From positions 62,001 through 126,000 of the forward strand of contig JAFIEV010000050.1 in NCBI GenBank assembly GCA_020832305.1: a stretch of 64,000 nt of DNA, written 5' to 3'. This document shows positions 27,109-36,259 of the stretch, piece by piece. The notes below the pieces were generated by a model. It was not told where the DNA came from and ran no database searches. It saw nothing but the letters and a program-made list of their open reading frames with translations. The DNA comes from Cyclobacteriaceae bacterium. GTDB lineage: Bacteria; Bacteroidota; Bacteroidia; Cytophagales; Cyclobacteriaceae. Both the position numbers and the translations under genes were made by a program. How positions within the stretch are numbered: the first letter of the stretch is position 1; each line of letters opens with the position of its first letter.

Positions 27109-29607
27109 TCAATAAGGGTCGACATCATAAATGATCTGCACCTGCCGGTAATCCTTATATTGATACAAGCTTCTCCCCAATGCTATAATATGGCTTTTAA
27201 CAGACCCAAGTCCTGTGTGTTGTCGGGAAATTTTTATAAGAATCTGCCGGTAATACAGATTGCGTATACGTGCCACCATGGGTTCATGCACTTCTGAAAT
27301 CATAAGATCGCTAAAATCATGATGTAGTTTTTCTGAAAAGGCCTGTGCTGCGTCTTCACAACTTTTTTCATTTTTATGCCGAAGCAGAATTTTGATGATT
27401 CGGTAATACGGTGGATATCCGTATTCATAGCGATCCTGTAATTCCCTTTGATAGAAGGTTTTATAATCGTGATTGGCAATCAAGCTGAGTATTTCCTGGG
27501 CAGGATTGGATGACTGAATCACAACCCTCCCCTCTTTTTCACTTCTGCCTGCCCTGCCACTTACCTGGGTAAGCAATTGAAAGGTTCGTTCTGTAGCCCT
27601 GAAATCGGGAAAATGAAGCATGCGATCGGCATCAAAAGCACCTACCAGGCTCACATTGTCAAAATGAAGCCCTTTGCTGATCATTTGGGTACCTACCAGA
27701 ATGTCGATTTCTCCCTGCTCAAAATCTTCGAGTATTTTTTGGTAGCTGTATTTACTGCGGGTGGTGTCGAGATCCATCCGCTGAATGCGAATCTCCGGAA
27801 AAAGTATTTTCAGATCGTCCTCAATTTTTTCTGTACCAAAACCCTTCATCCCCAAACGTGTTGAGCCACATGAGGGACAGGCGTAGGGCACTTTTTCCAT
27901 ATGCCCGCAGTAGTGACATTTGAGATGGTTGCGGTGCATATGATAGGTAAGGCTTACAGCACAACTGTGACAGTCGGGAATCCAGCCACAATCCTGGCAT
28001 TGCATAATGTGCGCGTAGCCTCTTCGGTTTTGAAAAACGATGACCTGCTCTTTTCTTGACAAGGCTTCTTCAATACGATTTACAAGTAAGGTTGAAAAAT
28101 CGCCCTTCATGCTTTTTGCCTTGCGTTCAGCACTGAGATCGGCCATTTCCATTTGAGGAAGGGTCGCATTTCCATATCTTTTATGCAATTCAACCAATCC
28201 AAATTTACCTCCCTCTGCCAAAAAATATGATTCCATTGATGGGGTAGCTGAACCCATAAGAACTTTGGCATCGTGTACCCTGGCCAGCACTTGTGCCACA
28301 TCCCGCGCATTATACCTGGGGTTGGGGTCGTATTGTTTAAACGACGATTCATGCTCCTCATCGATAATAATGAGTCCGAGATCATCGAATGGGAGTAATA
28401 CCGAAGACCTTACACCCATCACAAAAGATAAGCGACCATATACCATACCCTTCCATACCTCTACCCTTTCATTATCAGAATATTTGGAATGGTATACTCC
28501 CATTGCATTGCCAAAAATTTTGCGGAGCCTGGTCACCATTTGGGTGGTAATGGCAATCTCTGGCAATAAAAACAATACCTGACGCCCGCTGTCCAGCACC
28601 TGACGGATTAACGAGATATAGATTTCGGTTTTTCCACTACCGGTAACCCCGTGCAGTAATACAGTTTGTTTTCTTTCAAATTGCTCAAGAATATCTGACT
28701 GGGCTTTATTCTGTACATCACTTAATGTAAGTTCAGCTTGTTGATAATCGTCACCAAACTCAATTCGCGGAACTACTTTGTCAAATTCAACAAAAACACC
28801 TTTTTTAATCAGGGTTCTCAATGAAGAGGGTGAAATGCCTTTCTTTACCAGCAGTTTCTTTTCAAAACCGGCATCATTCAGGGCCTGGTTTTGCAGCACG
28901 GCAACTTCGCGCAGGTAAGCCAGCAAAACTTCGAGCTGTGTCGGCTTGTCCTCCAATTGCTCCATAAGCTCCTGCAAGGCGGCTTTCTCCAGGTATTTAG
29001 ATTCATTGAGTCGAATGCATTTCTTCTTTTTTGCAGTGAACCTGTCTTTAACTTGCTCAAAAACCAATATCACTTCCTTGTCAATCAGCTTTTGTAGTAT
29101 CTTCAGATCGCTTTTGCTGTTTAACATTGTGCGGGCTTCACTAAAGCTAAGGGTATCAGACTTCTGCAACCTGTCTATAAGGATCTGCTCGGCTTCAGTA
29201 AATATGCCGGTTTCAAAATAAGGATGTAATTGCAAAAAAGATTCACTGCTCAATTTCAGTCCGGATGGCAGGGCTGCATTCAGTACCTCGCCCAGGGTTG
29301 ACATATAATAATCTGCCATCCACTGAAAAACTTTAAGCTGCTTCTCATTGATATGAGGTTCATCATCGAGGCATTCTATTATAGTGCGCAATTTTTGGTT
29401 ACCATTAAATTCTTCGGATAAGGCTGCAACAACACCTGTAAGAATTTTTTTTGTCCCAAAAGGCACCATAACCCTGCTCCCCGGACGAATAAACGGTGTC
29501 AAGCCTGCCGGCACTTTGTAATGAAAGGTACCCGGCACCGGAATGGGGACAATTACCTCTGCAAAAACATCGGCATTTTGGCTGTAAAATAAGTTTTTCT
29601 GGCTCAA
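27109..29607 (-). CDS. priA: Primosomal replication restart helicase PriA
   Basis: 832 residues. An N-terminal DNA-binding domain ([16 protein letters not shown], the 3'-end-binding fold) is followed by a helical winged region, a superfamily 2 helicase with Walker [12 protein letters not shown], the DEEH box and motif GSATPS, and a zinc-binding insertion of eight cysteines ([13 protein letters not shown] ... CHYCGH ... CPSCGS). It unwinds lagging-strand DNA at stalled forks and loads the replisome. It starts with TTG, overlapping the stop of the preceding gene in a TTGA arrangement, which suggests coupled translation. Confidence 0.96.
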   Translation of the reverse strand: MSQKNLFYSQNADVFAEVIVPIPVPGTFHYKVPAGLTPFIRPGSRVMVPFGTKKILTGVVAALSEEFNGNQKLRTIIECLDDEPHINEKQLKVFQWMADYYMSTLGEVLNAALPSGLKLSSESFLQLHPYFETGIFTEAEQILIDRLQKSDTLSFSEARTMLNSKSDLKILQKLIDKEVILVFEQVKDRFTAKKKKCIRLNESKYLEKAALQELMEQLEDKPTQLEVLLAYLREVAVLQNQALNDAGFEKKLLVKKGISPSSLRTLIKKGVFVEFDKVVPRIEFGDDYQQAELTLSDVQNKAQSDILEQFERKQTVLLHGVTGSGKTEIYISLIRQVLDSGRQVLFLLPEIAITTQMVTRLRKIFGNAMGVYHSKYSDNERVEVWKGMVYGRLSFVMGVRSSVLLPFDDLGLIIIDEEHESSFKQYDPNPRYNARDVAQVLARVHDAKVLMGSATPSMESYFLAEGGKFGLVELHKRYGNATLPQMEMADLSAERKAKSMKGDFSTLLVNRIEEALSRKEQVIVFQNRRGYAHIMQCQDCGWIPDCHSCAVSLTYHMHRNHLKCHYCGHMEKVPYACPSCGSTRLGMKGFGTEKIEDDLKILFPEIRIQRMDLDTTRSKYSYQKILEDFEQGEIDILVGTQMISKGLHFDNVSLVGAFDADRMLHFPDFRATERTFQLLTQVSGRAGRSEKEGRVVIQSSNPAQEILSLIANHDYKTFYQRELQDRYEYGYPPYYRIIKILLRHKNEKSCEDAAQAFSEKLHHDFSDLMISEVHEPMVARIRNLYYRQILIKISRQHTGLGSVKSHIIALGRSLYQYKDYRQVQIIYDVDPY

Positions 29608-31628
29608 GGCGTCTCTATCTGTCGAATGGCGCTAACAACATCTGAAACCGGCAATTTACAGCTTTTATTGTAGCAAACATAGATTTTGGTGCTGCCATCT
29701 TTGGGCATTCTGTTTTTAAGCAAAGGAATCGAAGATGCCTCGGTCGATCCCACAAGTATTACATTAGGCATCCAGTTTCTGACAAATTCTTTCCGCATAG
29801 CCAGTGCATTGGGTCCGCAAATGGCAACCTCTGCCGTCGGGTAGCTCATAAACAGCGCAAGATTGGCCCAGTTTGTCATATACTGCAAATCACTGCTAAT
29901 AAAAGGTTTTACTTTTTCAAGCATTTTTTCAGCAAGGTCAATGAAATTTCGCTGGTCCAGGGTGAAGCCAAGGCGGTAGAGGTTTAAGGCCATAACCGAA
30001 TTTGACGCCGGGATTACATTGTCAAATAATTCTTTTTTCCGGGCAATAAGTTTTTCGCCTCTGGCATCGGTGAAGTAAAAGAGGCTGTCTTGTTCATCGA
30101 AAAAATGCTCAAGGGCAGTCTCTGCGAGTAATAGAGACCTTTTCAGCCATTTTTCTTCAAAGCCAGCTGTGTACAGTGAAAGGAATCCTTCAATAACAAA
30201 AGCATAATCCTCCAAACAGCCGTGATAATACGATTTGCCTGCTTTGTAATTGCGGTGGAGAACTCCGTCCTTCCACATATTATCAAAAAGAAAATCGCCT
30301 GTTTTGCAAGCCATTTTAAGTATTTCTGTTGTTCCGAGGGCATCATAGGCGCAGCATAGTCCCTTAATCATCAATCCATTCCAACCGGCTATGATTTTAT
30401 CATCCAGGCCCGGGCGGATACGGGCGCTTCGCACAGGCAATAAGCTCTCGTGGCAAGCATCGATTTTATTCTCCAGCTGTTCAGGCTTCAGGTCATATTT
30501 TTCAGCTAAGAAATCTGAGCTTTGGCGGCGGTTTAAAATATTTTTGCCTTCTTCCCAGTTGCCTTCGGGCCTTATTTCATAATATTCACAAAAAAAATCT
30601 GCCTCCTGGCCCAGTATTTCTTCGATCTCCTGTTTTCGCCAGACATAGTATTTACCCTCCTCCCCTTCAGTGTCGGCATCGAGGGCCGAATAAAAACCAT
30701 GTTCCGGAGAGAGGAATTCCTTCCTGAGAAAAGAAAGGGTATGTTCAACCACTCTTTTAAAAGACTTTTCCCCGAAGTAAGTATAAGCATCGGCATACAG
30801 GCTGAGCATTTGTGCATTGTCGTACAGCATTTTTTCAAAATGGGGCACCCGCCACTCACCATCGACCGAGTATCGGCAAAAGCCCCCTCCAAGCTGATCA
30901 TATATGCCTCCATCTGCCATAGATCGCAAGGTATGGTACAAATGATTTTCAATCTCTTCATCTCGGATCGAAGGCATTGCCCTTAGCAAAAAGTGCCAGA
31001 TGGATGGCATGGGAAATTTGGGCACCTTTTGCAATCCACCCCACTGAGGATCAAATTTTACTGACAAATTCTTACAAAGAGACAATAAATTTAAAGTTTC
31101 AGGTGCGTCTGAAATTGAATACCGTTCCAATTCTGGCAGTGATACCGCTTTAGCAAACCCATCGGCCGACTCTATGATCTGATCCCGGTGGTTGCGATAG
31201 GCCTGTGCCACATTATCTACAATCTGTGCCCACTGCGACGGTGGAAAGTAGGTGCCTCCATAAAAAGGCTTCTGATCGGGAGTGGCAAAGATATTAAGTG
31301 GCCAGCCACCACTAATTCCCATCGATTGAATGGCGTCCATATAAATCTGGTCCACATCAGGTCTTTCCTCGCGATCAACTTTTATGCAAATGAAGGATTT
31401 GTTCATTATAGCGGCGATCTCTTCATTCTCAAAAGACTCCTTTTCCATTACATGACACCAGTGGCAGGCTGAGTATCCTATACTTACAATAATGGGCTTA
31501 TCTTCTTCAATTGCATGTTGGAGTGCCTCTTTGCCCCAGGGATACCAATCCACAGGATTGCCGGCATGCTGACGCAGATAAGGACTCAGCGATTGGGCCA
31601 GTCTATTTTGATTTTTCCCCGAATTCAT
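29604..31628 (-). CDS. YyaL/SSP411-type thioredoxin-domain protein (DUF255)
   Basis: 674 residues. The thioredoxin-like domain is N-terminal, opening with [21 protein letters not shown] and carrying the CxxC-like site [13 protein letters not shown] (about residues 54-66). The remaining part is a six-hairpin alpha/alpha toroid similar to glycoside hydrolase/epimerase barrels. Homologues are found from bacteria to mammals (SPATA20); function is not established, but a link to disulfide chemistry or carbohydrate binding is suspected. It overlaps GSCFA by 26 nt and priA by 4 nt. Confidence 0.94.
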   Translation of the reverse strand: MNSGKNQNRLAQSLSPYLRQHAGNPVDWYPWGKEALQHAIEEDKPIIVSIGYSACHWCHVMEKESFENEEIAAIMNKSFICIKVDREERPDVDQIYMDAIQSMGISGGWPLNIFATPDQKPFYGGTYFPPSQWAQIVDNVAQAYRNHRDQIIESADGFAKAVSLPELERYSISDAPETLNLLSLCKNLSVKFDPQWGGLQKVPKFPMPSIWHFLLRAMPSIRDEEIENHLYHTLRSMADGGIYDQLGGGFCRYSVDGEWRVPHFEKMLYDNAQMLSLYADAYTYFGEKSFKRVVEHTLSFLRKEFLSPEHGFYSALDADTEGEEGKYYVWRKQEIEEILGQEADFFCEYYEIRPEGNWEEGKNILNRRQSSDFLAEKYDLKPEQLENKIDACHESLLPVRSARIRPGLDDKIIAGWNGLMIKGLCCAYDALGTTEILKMACKTGDFLFDNMWKDGVLHRNYKAGKSYYHGCLEDYAFVIEGFLSLYTAGFEEKWLKRSLLLAETALEHFFDEQDSLFYFTDARGEKLIARKKELFDNVIPASNSVMALNLYRLGFTLDQRNFIDLAEKMLEKVKPFISSDLQYMTNWANLALFMSYPTAEVAICGPNALAMRKEFVRNWMPNVILVGSTEASSIPLLKNRMPKDGSTKIYVCYNKSCKLPVSDVVSAIRQIETP

Positions 31629-32598
31629 AAATTTTGGCTTTAATTTCCTCTATTTCAAGATCACATGGCAATTCCTTCTGCAAGACCTCCAATTGAGATA
31701 AGGTTTTTTTCAGGAAAACCAGATATTGTTCAGAAGCCGGATAAAAAGGTCTGTGATCCAGACTCTTCTTTATTTTCTGCCAATTGGTCAATACTTTTTG
31801 CGTTTCTGCTGTAAAATGTGATGTGGCAAACTTCTGCCAGATATAGTCAACCGCCTGGTCGGTAGGATGAACAAGGTCTTCCTTATAAAAACGATAATCG
31901 CGCAGATCGTCAATCATCAATTCAAAGGAGGGAAAATAAGTGGTATCCGGCACCCTGTCTATAATTTGTTGAATGGCAACCCGCATTACTGACTTACTCA
32001 ATCCATTCATAGGCAGGGTATCGCTTAAGTGCCGCACCGGGCTGACTGTAAAAATGAACTGCGCCCCGGGATTTATCTTTCTGATTTCTGAGGCCAGGGA
32101 ATCAAAAGCAGAAGAAATTTCTTCAGGCTTCAGCATTAATTTTTCAAAATATGATGCCGGCATTTTATGACAGTTTCCTGCGAGCAGACCGGAGGCAAGA
32201 TGCCGGTAGACATAGGCAGTTCCCAGGGTGAAAAGAATGCATTCACTTTTGGCAAGATATGTTCTGCATTTGTCAAGCACCTCAGACGCTTTTTCTGCCA
32301 ATTGTGTCTGATGGCTTGCAGAGACATCGGAATGCAAATAATAATGACGGCAAATACCCTGATTTACAAGATATGCTTCAGATGGCAGCGGTTCTTTGCG
32401 CAAGGCATGTTGCAACAGTGTGAAAATGCTGAGCGGATTATACAAGGTACCGAAAGGGTTAACCAGCACATCAAATTTATTATCGAAAAATTTTTGTCCC
32501 ATGTGTATCGCAAAGCATGACCCGAGACATAACATCGAATGTTGAAGGCTAAAGGGCCTGATATGGGGCTCGATATGAAGTTCCGTTCTTAAATTCAC
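31603..32598 (-). CDS. GSCFA-domain protein (SGNH-like)
   Basis: 331 residues, GTG start. The namesake motif appears as [11 protein letters not shown] at about 24-34, with NPFGTLYNP following; later blocks [20 protein letters not shown] and DLVHPTD (an Asp-x-x-His block) fit the SGNH-like esterase fold, so catalytic Ser, Asp and His are all present. GSCFA proteins are nearly confined to Bacteroidota and some Proteobacteria; their substrate is unknown. First gene of the GSCFA-yyaL-priA chain. Confidence 0.92.
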   Translation of the reverse strand: MNLRTELHIEPHIRPFSLQHSMLCLGSCFAIHMGQKFFDNKFDVLVNPFGTLYNPLSIFTLLQHALRKEPLPSEAYLVNQGICRHYYLHSDVSASHQTQLAEKASEVLDKCRTYLAKSECILFTLGTAYVYRHLASGLLAGNCHKMPASYFEKLMLKPEEISSAFDSLASEIRKINPGAQFIFTVSPVRHLSDTLPMNGLSKSVMRVAIQQIIDRVPDTTYFPSFELMIDDLRDYRFYKEDLVHPTDQAVDYIWQKFATSHFTAETQKVLTNWQKIKKSLDHRPFYPASEQYLVFLKKTLSQLEVLQKELPCDLEIEEIKAKIYEFGEKSK

Positions 32599-32658
32599 GA
32601 GGTGGCAAAGACAAAGTAAAGAGATTCAAAAATAAAGATAGCTAAAGGCCTTTGCAAC

Positions 32659-32692
32659 AAAAAAGGCAATCCCTTTTGGAATTGCCTTTTTT
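32659..32692 (-). terminator. Intrinsic terminator after rplI
   Basis: A 12-bp perfect stem (AAAAAAGGCAAT with ATTGCCTTTTTT) plus two further G-C pairs around a TTTT loop, 20 nt after the rplI stop codon. Poly-T tails exist on both strands; on the minus strand it ends the rpsF-rpsR-rplI transcript. Confidence 0.85.
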
Positions 32693-32711
32693 AATATTGT
32701 GAAAAGAAATC

Positions 32712-33155
32712 TTATTCAGGAACAACCTTAAAGGTAACTTCTTTTTTAACTTCTTTGTGCAAATCGAGCAGGGCAACATACTCGCCTACTTCTTTTACAT
32801 CCTGAGGAAAAGTTATACTCTTTCGGTCAACCTCAAAACCTTTTGCCCTTAGGGAATCAGAAATCTGAAGAGTGGTAATAGCTCCGAAGATTTTACCTGA
32901 CTCACCCACCTTGGCGCCTATTTCCAGCATGAGATCACCAATGCTGTCGGCCAGGGCCTGAGCATCATTTTTAACCTTTGCCGCTTTGTGTGCTGCCTGA
33001 CGAATGTTTTCCTCAATAACTTTTTTATTTGACGCATTGGCAATAATTGCCAATCCCTGTGGGATAAGATAATTACGTCCGTATCCGGGCTTTACGTTAA
33101 TGACATCATTTTTATAGCCCAAACCTTTTATATCTTGTTTCAGTATTACTTCCAT
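32712..33155 (-). CDS. rplI: 50S ribosomal protein L9
   Basis: 147 residues. It shows the N-terminal RNA-binding start MEVILKQDIKGLGYKNDVINVKPGYGRNYLIPQG, the long central helix and the C-terminal domain, the normal L9 length. It binds 23S rRNA near the L1 stalk. It is 17 nt after rpsR in the conserved rpsF-rpsR-rplI order. Confidence 0.98.
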   Translation of the reverse strand: MEVILKQDIKGLGYKNDVINVKPGYGRNYLIPQGLAIIANASNKKVIEENIRQAAHKAAKVKNDAQALADSIGDLMLEIGAKVGESGKIFGAITTLQISDSLRAKGFEVDRKSITFPQDVKEVGEYVALLDLHKEVKKEVTFKVVPE

Positions 33156-33172
33156 GTTGAATTAAGCTTGGT

Positions 33173-33424
33173 TTATTTTAATGAATCGGTAACGTAAGGC
33201 AATAAGGCCAAATGTCTGGCTCTTTTTACTGCCTGGGCCACTTTTTTCTGAAATTTAACACTGGTGCCTGTAATACGGCGAGGTAAAATTTTACCTTGCT
33301 CATTTACAAATTTCAATAGAAAATTGGCATCCTTGTAATCTATGTACTTAATTCCGCTTTTCTTAAAACGGCAGTACTTTTTTCGATTTTCGTTTCTGTT
33401 TAGGGGTTCGTTTTGTAATGTCAT
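33173..33424 (-). CDS. rpsR: 30S ribosomal protein S18
   Basis: 83 residues. The core [20 protein letters not shown] and the ending [11 protein letters not shown] ... [13 protein letters not shown] are diagnostic of S18. It pairs with S6 on 16S rRNA. Its ATG overlaps the stop codon of rpsF (ATGA). Confidence 0.98.
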   Translation of the reverse strand: MTLQNEPLNRNENRKKYCRFKKSGIKYIDYKDANFLLKFVNEQGKILPRRITGTSVKFQKKVAQAVKRARHLALLPYVTDSLK

Positions 33425-33792
33425 GACGCTGCCTCGGTTTTTTCTTCCTGTTTTTTGTTAAACACTCCTTTTCTGCGCTTTTCATTGTACTCCAATGCAT
33501 GTTTGTCAAGCGCTGTGGTCAAAAAGCGCATTACTTTTTCATCCCTTCTGAACTCAATTTCAAGAGCGTCGACGATCGATGTATTGGCCTTCAATTCAAA
33601 CATCTGGTAAAAACCGGTTGTTTTGTGCTGAATCGGGTATGCCAGCTTGCGCAGTCCCCAGTTTTCTTCGTGAATAATTTCAGCACCATGATTGGTCAAA
33701 ACACTTCTGAATTTGTCGACAGCATCCTTCATCTGAGCTTCAGACAAAACGGGAGTTAAAATGAACACTGTCTCGTAGTTTCGTAATTCCAT
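33421..33792 (-). CDS. rpsF: 30S ribosomal protein S6
   Basis: 123 residues with the S6 fold [36 protein letters not shown] and the late basic tail. First gene of the rpsF-rpsR-rplI operon, driven by the strong promoter at 33829-33860. No single-strand-binding protein gene intervenes. Confidence 0.98.
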   Translation of the reverse strand: MELRNYETVFILTPVLSEAQMKDAVDKFRSVLTNHGAEIIHEENWGLRKLAYPIQHKTTGFYQMFELKANTSIVDALEIEFRRDEKVMRFLTTALDKHALEYNEKRRKGVFNKKQEEKTEAAS

Positions 33793-33828
33793 GTTGTTAA
33801 ATGATAAATAAATTCAGATTTAGGGCTG

Positions 33829-33860
33829 CAAAATTAGCAGATTTATCAATAACAACAAAA
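33829..33860 (-). promoter_or_regulatory. Promoter of the rpsF-rpsR-rplI operon
   Basis: On the minus strand TTTTG (33856-33860), 19 nt, TAATTTTG (33829-33836): an exact fit to the Bacteroidota consensus, about 37 nt upstream of the rpsF ATG. This is one of the two clearest promoters in the window. Confidence 0.8.
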
Positions 33861-33890
33861 CAAGTATGCCATTTCGCGGGAAAAAGTTAA

Positions 33891-34613
33891 TTAAAAACTC
33901 CCTTCGAGGTAGTAACTTTCTGTATTACAATATATTATTGAAAAAAACCTATAGCCCTCTCGGTTGGTTTCCATGACCCTTTCCAGCATCAGTACCGGAT
34001 CCCCGGGCTTTAGATCGAGGTATTGGCTTATTTTATCACTGGCAGTTATGGCCCGGATTCTCTGATCTCCTCCTGTCACTTCTAACTCATAGTGAATCCT
34101 GAGCATATCAAACAATGACTTGTCGTCAAATGATTTATTTGCAAAACGTGGCAAATGGATGTTGGGCAGATAGCTGATGTCGTACAAAACCTTGGCACCA
34201 TCAACCATGCGTTGGCGTTCCAGCATTATACAGCCCGATTCTGATTCAATTTCTGTGAGCTCGTAGGGAAAATCTTCAGGCCAGGGGGTTATCCTGGGCT
34301 TTGAGATCAACTGAGTTTTAAGATGCCGGCTTCCTATGCTCGAGGTGGTACCCTGAATGGACAAAATCCCTATTCCCTTAGGGAGCTGCTGCACAATGCT
34401 GCCTTTACCCTGCTGCTTTCTAATATACCCCTCATTGACCAGACGTGCCAGCGCCTGCCGTACTGTAGGCCTCGTAACACTATGAAGACTGCATAATTCA
34501 TTTTCAGAAGGAAGCAAATCTCCGTCAACATATAAACCTTCACGAATGTGCTTGCGCAATAACTCGTACAATTTTTTATGCTGTGGTAAACGATCCTCGG
34601 CCAGCTCATTCAT
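33891..34613 (-). CDS. GntR-family transcriptional regulator, HutC/UTRA type
   Basis: 240 residues. The winged helix-turn-helix (about 8-75) reads LYELLRKHIREGLY ... LPSENELCSLHSVTRPTVRQAL ... GKGSIV, and the UTRA effector domain (about 90-235) has LERQRMVDGAKVLYDISYLP and the ending RFFSIIYCNTESYYLEG. UTRA domains bind small ligands, often sugar phosphates. It is divergent from the eight-gene sugar operon that starts 297 nt away and two palindromes in the gap are candidate operators, so it probably represses that operon until an intermediate accumulates. Confidence 0.92.
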   Translation of the reverse strand: MNELAEDRLPQHKKLYELLRKHIREGLYVDGDLLPSENELCSLHSVTRPTVRQALARLVNEGYIRKQQGKGSIVQQLPKGIGILSIQGTTSSIGSRHLKTQLISKPRITPWPEDFPYELTEIESESGCIMLERQRMVDGAKVLYDISYLPNIHLPRFANKSFDDKSLFDMLRIHYELEVTGGDQRIRAITASDKISQYLDLKPGDPVLMLERVMETNREGYRFFSIIYCNTESYYLEGSF

Positions 34614-34690
34614 ATATTTTCTGTTTTTAGACCTTTCAATTCGATTTTATAAATTTTTTTTTGCGGTTTCAAATTCTTTATCTACCTTTA

Positions 34691-34704
34691 CTTGTAATTA
34701 CAAG
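34691..34704. promoter_or_regulatory. Palindrome 1, candidate GntR operator
   Basis: A perfect 14-bp palindrome, CTTGTAATTACAAG, of the TTGTA-N2-TACAA form bound by many HutC-type GntR regulators. It lies 78 nt upstream of the GntR start codon. Confidence 0.55.
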
Positions 34705-34775
34705 ATGCGCTAATTAACTATATTTTTTTGACAAAAACCAGCTTTGAGTCAATTATATTACAACTTATAGAATAT

Positions 34776-34787
34776 TTGTTATAACAA
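34776..34787. promoter_or_regulatory. Palindrome 2, candidate second GntR operator
   Basis: A perfect 12-bp palindrome, TTGTTATAACAA, with half-sites similar to those of palindrome 1 (TTGT/ACAA), centred 84 nt away (eight helical turns) and 122 nt upstream of the E2 start codon. Confidence 0.45.
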
Positions 34788-34909
34788 GTTTAAAAATTTG
34801 TTTTGATAAGTTATGCAGAGATCTTTCCATAAATGGATTTGTTTCAGATCATTTGCATGCATTGAACCTACACAAGTTATGAACACGAAATTTAAATCTC
34901 GCAAACAAT

Positions 34910-36235
34910 ATGGCTGAAGCAATCATTATGCCCCGCCAGGGTCAATCGGTAGAAAGTTGTATCTTTTCTGAATGGTTTATCAAAAAGGGCGAAAAAGTAA
35001 AAAAAGGCGATCTTTTGTTCGCCTATGAAACCGACAAAGCATCTTTTGAACAGGAGGCGCCGGCAGATGGACTGCTTCTTGAGACCTTTGCTAATGAAGG
35101 CGATGAAATTCCGGTATTGGAAACCATCGGCATTATTGGTGAAGCCGGCGAAGATTACAGCGCATTGTTACCTTCGGGTGCTGCACCTGTAGCAAACACC
35201 GCCGCTGAGGAATTGCAAACACCCGCGGTACGGGAAAACACTGAAAATTCCCCGGCTACTGAATCGGTTCCTGCATCTGCCAATACTGGTACTACAGGCA
35301 TTTCACCCCGCGCCAGAAACCTGGCAATGCAAAAGCAATTATCTGCATCTGAACTGACGGGAACGGGACCGCAAGGGCGTATTATCGAAAGGGATGTTCA
35401 AAAAGCCCTCGAACAAAAGCCGAAAGCAACGCCGCTGGCCAGGGCAATTGCCGAACGTGAAAATATTTCCCTGCCGGAGAAAGGCAGCGGTCCCCTGGGT
35501 AAAATCAGGGCCGCAGATGTTAAAATAGTGCCCTCTGTTGCCCTCACCGATGATTATGAAGATAAAAAGGTGTCGAACATCCGCAGGATTATTGCACAAA
35601 ATATGTATGAGTCGCTGGCCAATACCGCACAACTCACCCTACATGCCAGTGCCGATGCCCGCAAATTGCAGAGCCTCCGCAATGCCTTTAAGCGAAAAGC
35701 AGCAGAAGGATATCCTTATAATGTCACCATCAACGATCTGGTATGTTTTGCCATCGTCAAAGCCCTGCAAAAGCATTCAGCCATAAATGCCCACTACCAG
35801 GGAGATACCATACGTACTTTCAGAAATGTACATCTGGGATTTGCAGTAGATACTTCCCGGGGACTAATGGTGCCTACGGTAAAAAGTGCCAATCACCTGA
35901 GCATTGAGGGCATCTCTGAAAATATGAAGGCCCTGGCAAAACAATGCCAGCAAGGCAGCATTTCACCTGAAGTACTTCAGGGTGCCACCTTTACGGTATC
36001 AAATCTGGGTGCATTTGGAATAGAAATGTTTACCCCGGTGCTCAATCCACCACAGGTAGGCATCCTGGGCATCAATACCATACGCCTGCAGCCTGGTGAT
36101 GTGGGAGATGGCATCATCGGCTTTGTACCAAGGATCGGATTGTCACTCACATTCGATCATCGCGCACTGGATGGGGCTCCTGCTGCAGCTTTCCTGAAGG
36201 AAGTTTGCAGTGAAATAGAAAATTTAAACGTTTAA
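34910..36235 (+). CDS. 2-oxoacid dehydrogenase E2 (dihydrolipoyl acyltransferase) with tandem E3-binding domains
   Basis: 441 residues. An N-terminal lipoyl domain (1-78, lipoyl Lys43 in TDKAS) is followed by an Ala/Thr/Pro-rich linker and two peripheral-subunit-binding-like domains: ISPRARNLAMQKQL ... GPQGRIIERDVQKAL (131-167) and TPLARAIAERENI ... GPLGKIRAADV (174-204). The catalytic domain occupies 215-441 with the active site HRALDG. It carries acyl groups from the E1 encoded next to it to CoA. Two binding domains in a row are unusual. First gene of the operon controlled by the divergent GntR gene; 24 nt from E1. No E3 is encoded here. Confidence 0.93.
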   Translation: MAEAIIMPRQGQSVESCIFSEWFIKKGEKVKKGDLLFAYETDKASFEQEAPADGLLLETFANEGDEIPVLETIGIIGEAGEDYSALLPSGAAPVANTAAEELQTPAVRENTENSPATESVPASANTGTTGISPRARNLAMQKQLSASELTGTGPQGRIIERDVQKALEQKPKATPLARAIAERENISLPEKGSGPLGKIRAADVKIVPSVALTDDYEDKKVSNIRRIIAQNMYESLANTAQLTLHASADARKLQSLRNAFKRKAAEGYPYNVTINDLVCFAIVKALQKHSAINAHYQGDTIRTFRNVHLGFAVDTSRGLMVPTVKSANHLSIEGISENMKALAKQCQQGSISPEVLQGATFTVSNLGAFGIEMFTPVLNPPQVGILGINTIRLQPGDVGDGIIGFVPRIGLSLTFDHRALDGAPAAAFLKEVCSEIENLNV

Positions 36236-36259
36236 ATCACAAATTAAAAAAATAAGCAT

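Larger units (their letters stand above)
34614..34909. other. Divergent regulatory spacer of the GntR/sugar operon
   Basis: 296 nt, AT-rich. Besides the two palindromes annotated separately it has no gene. No exact TTTG-N19-TAnnTTTG promoter was found in either direction, although AT-rich near-matches are frequent. Confidence 0.6.
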
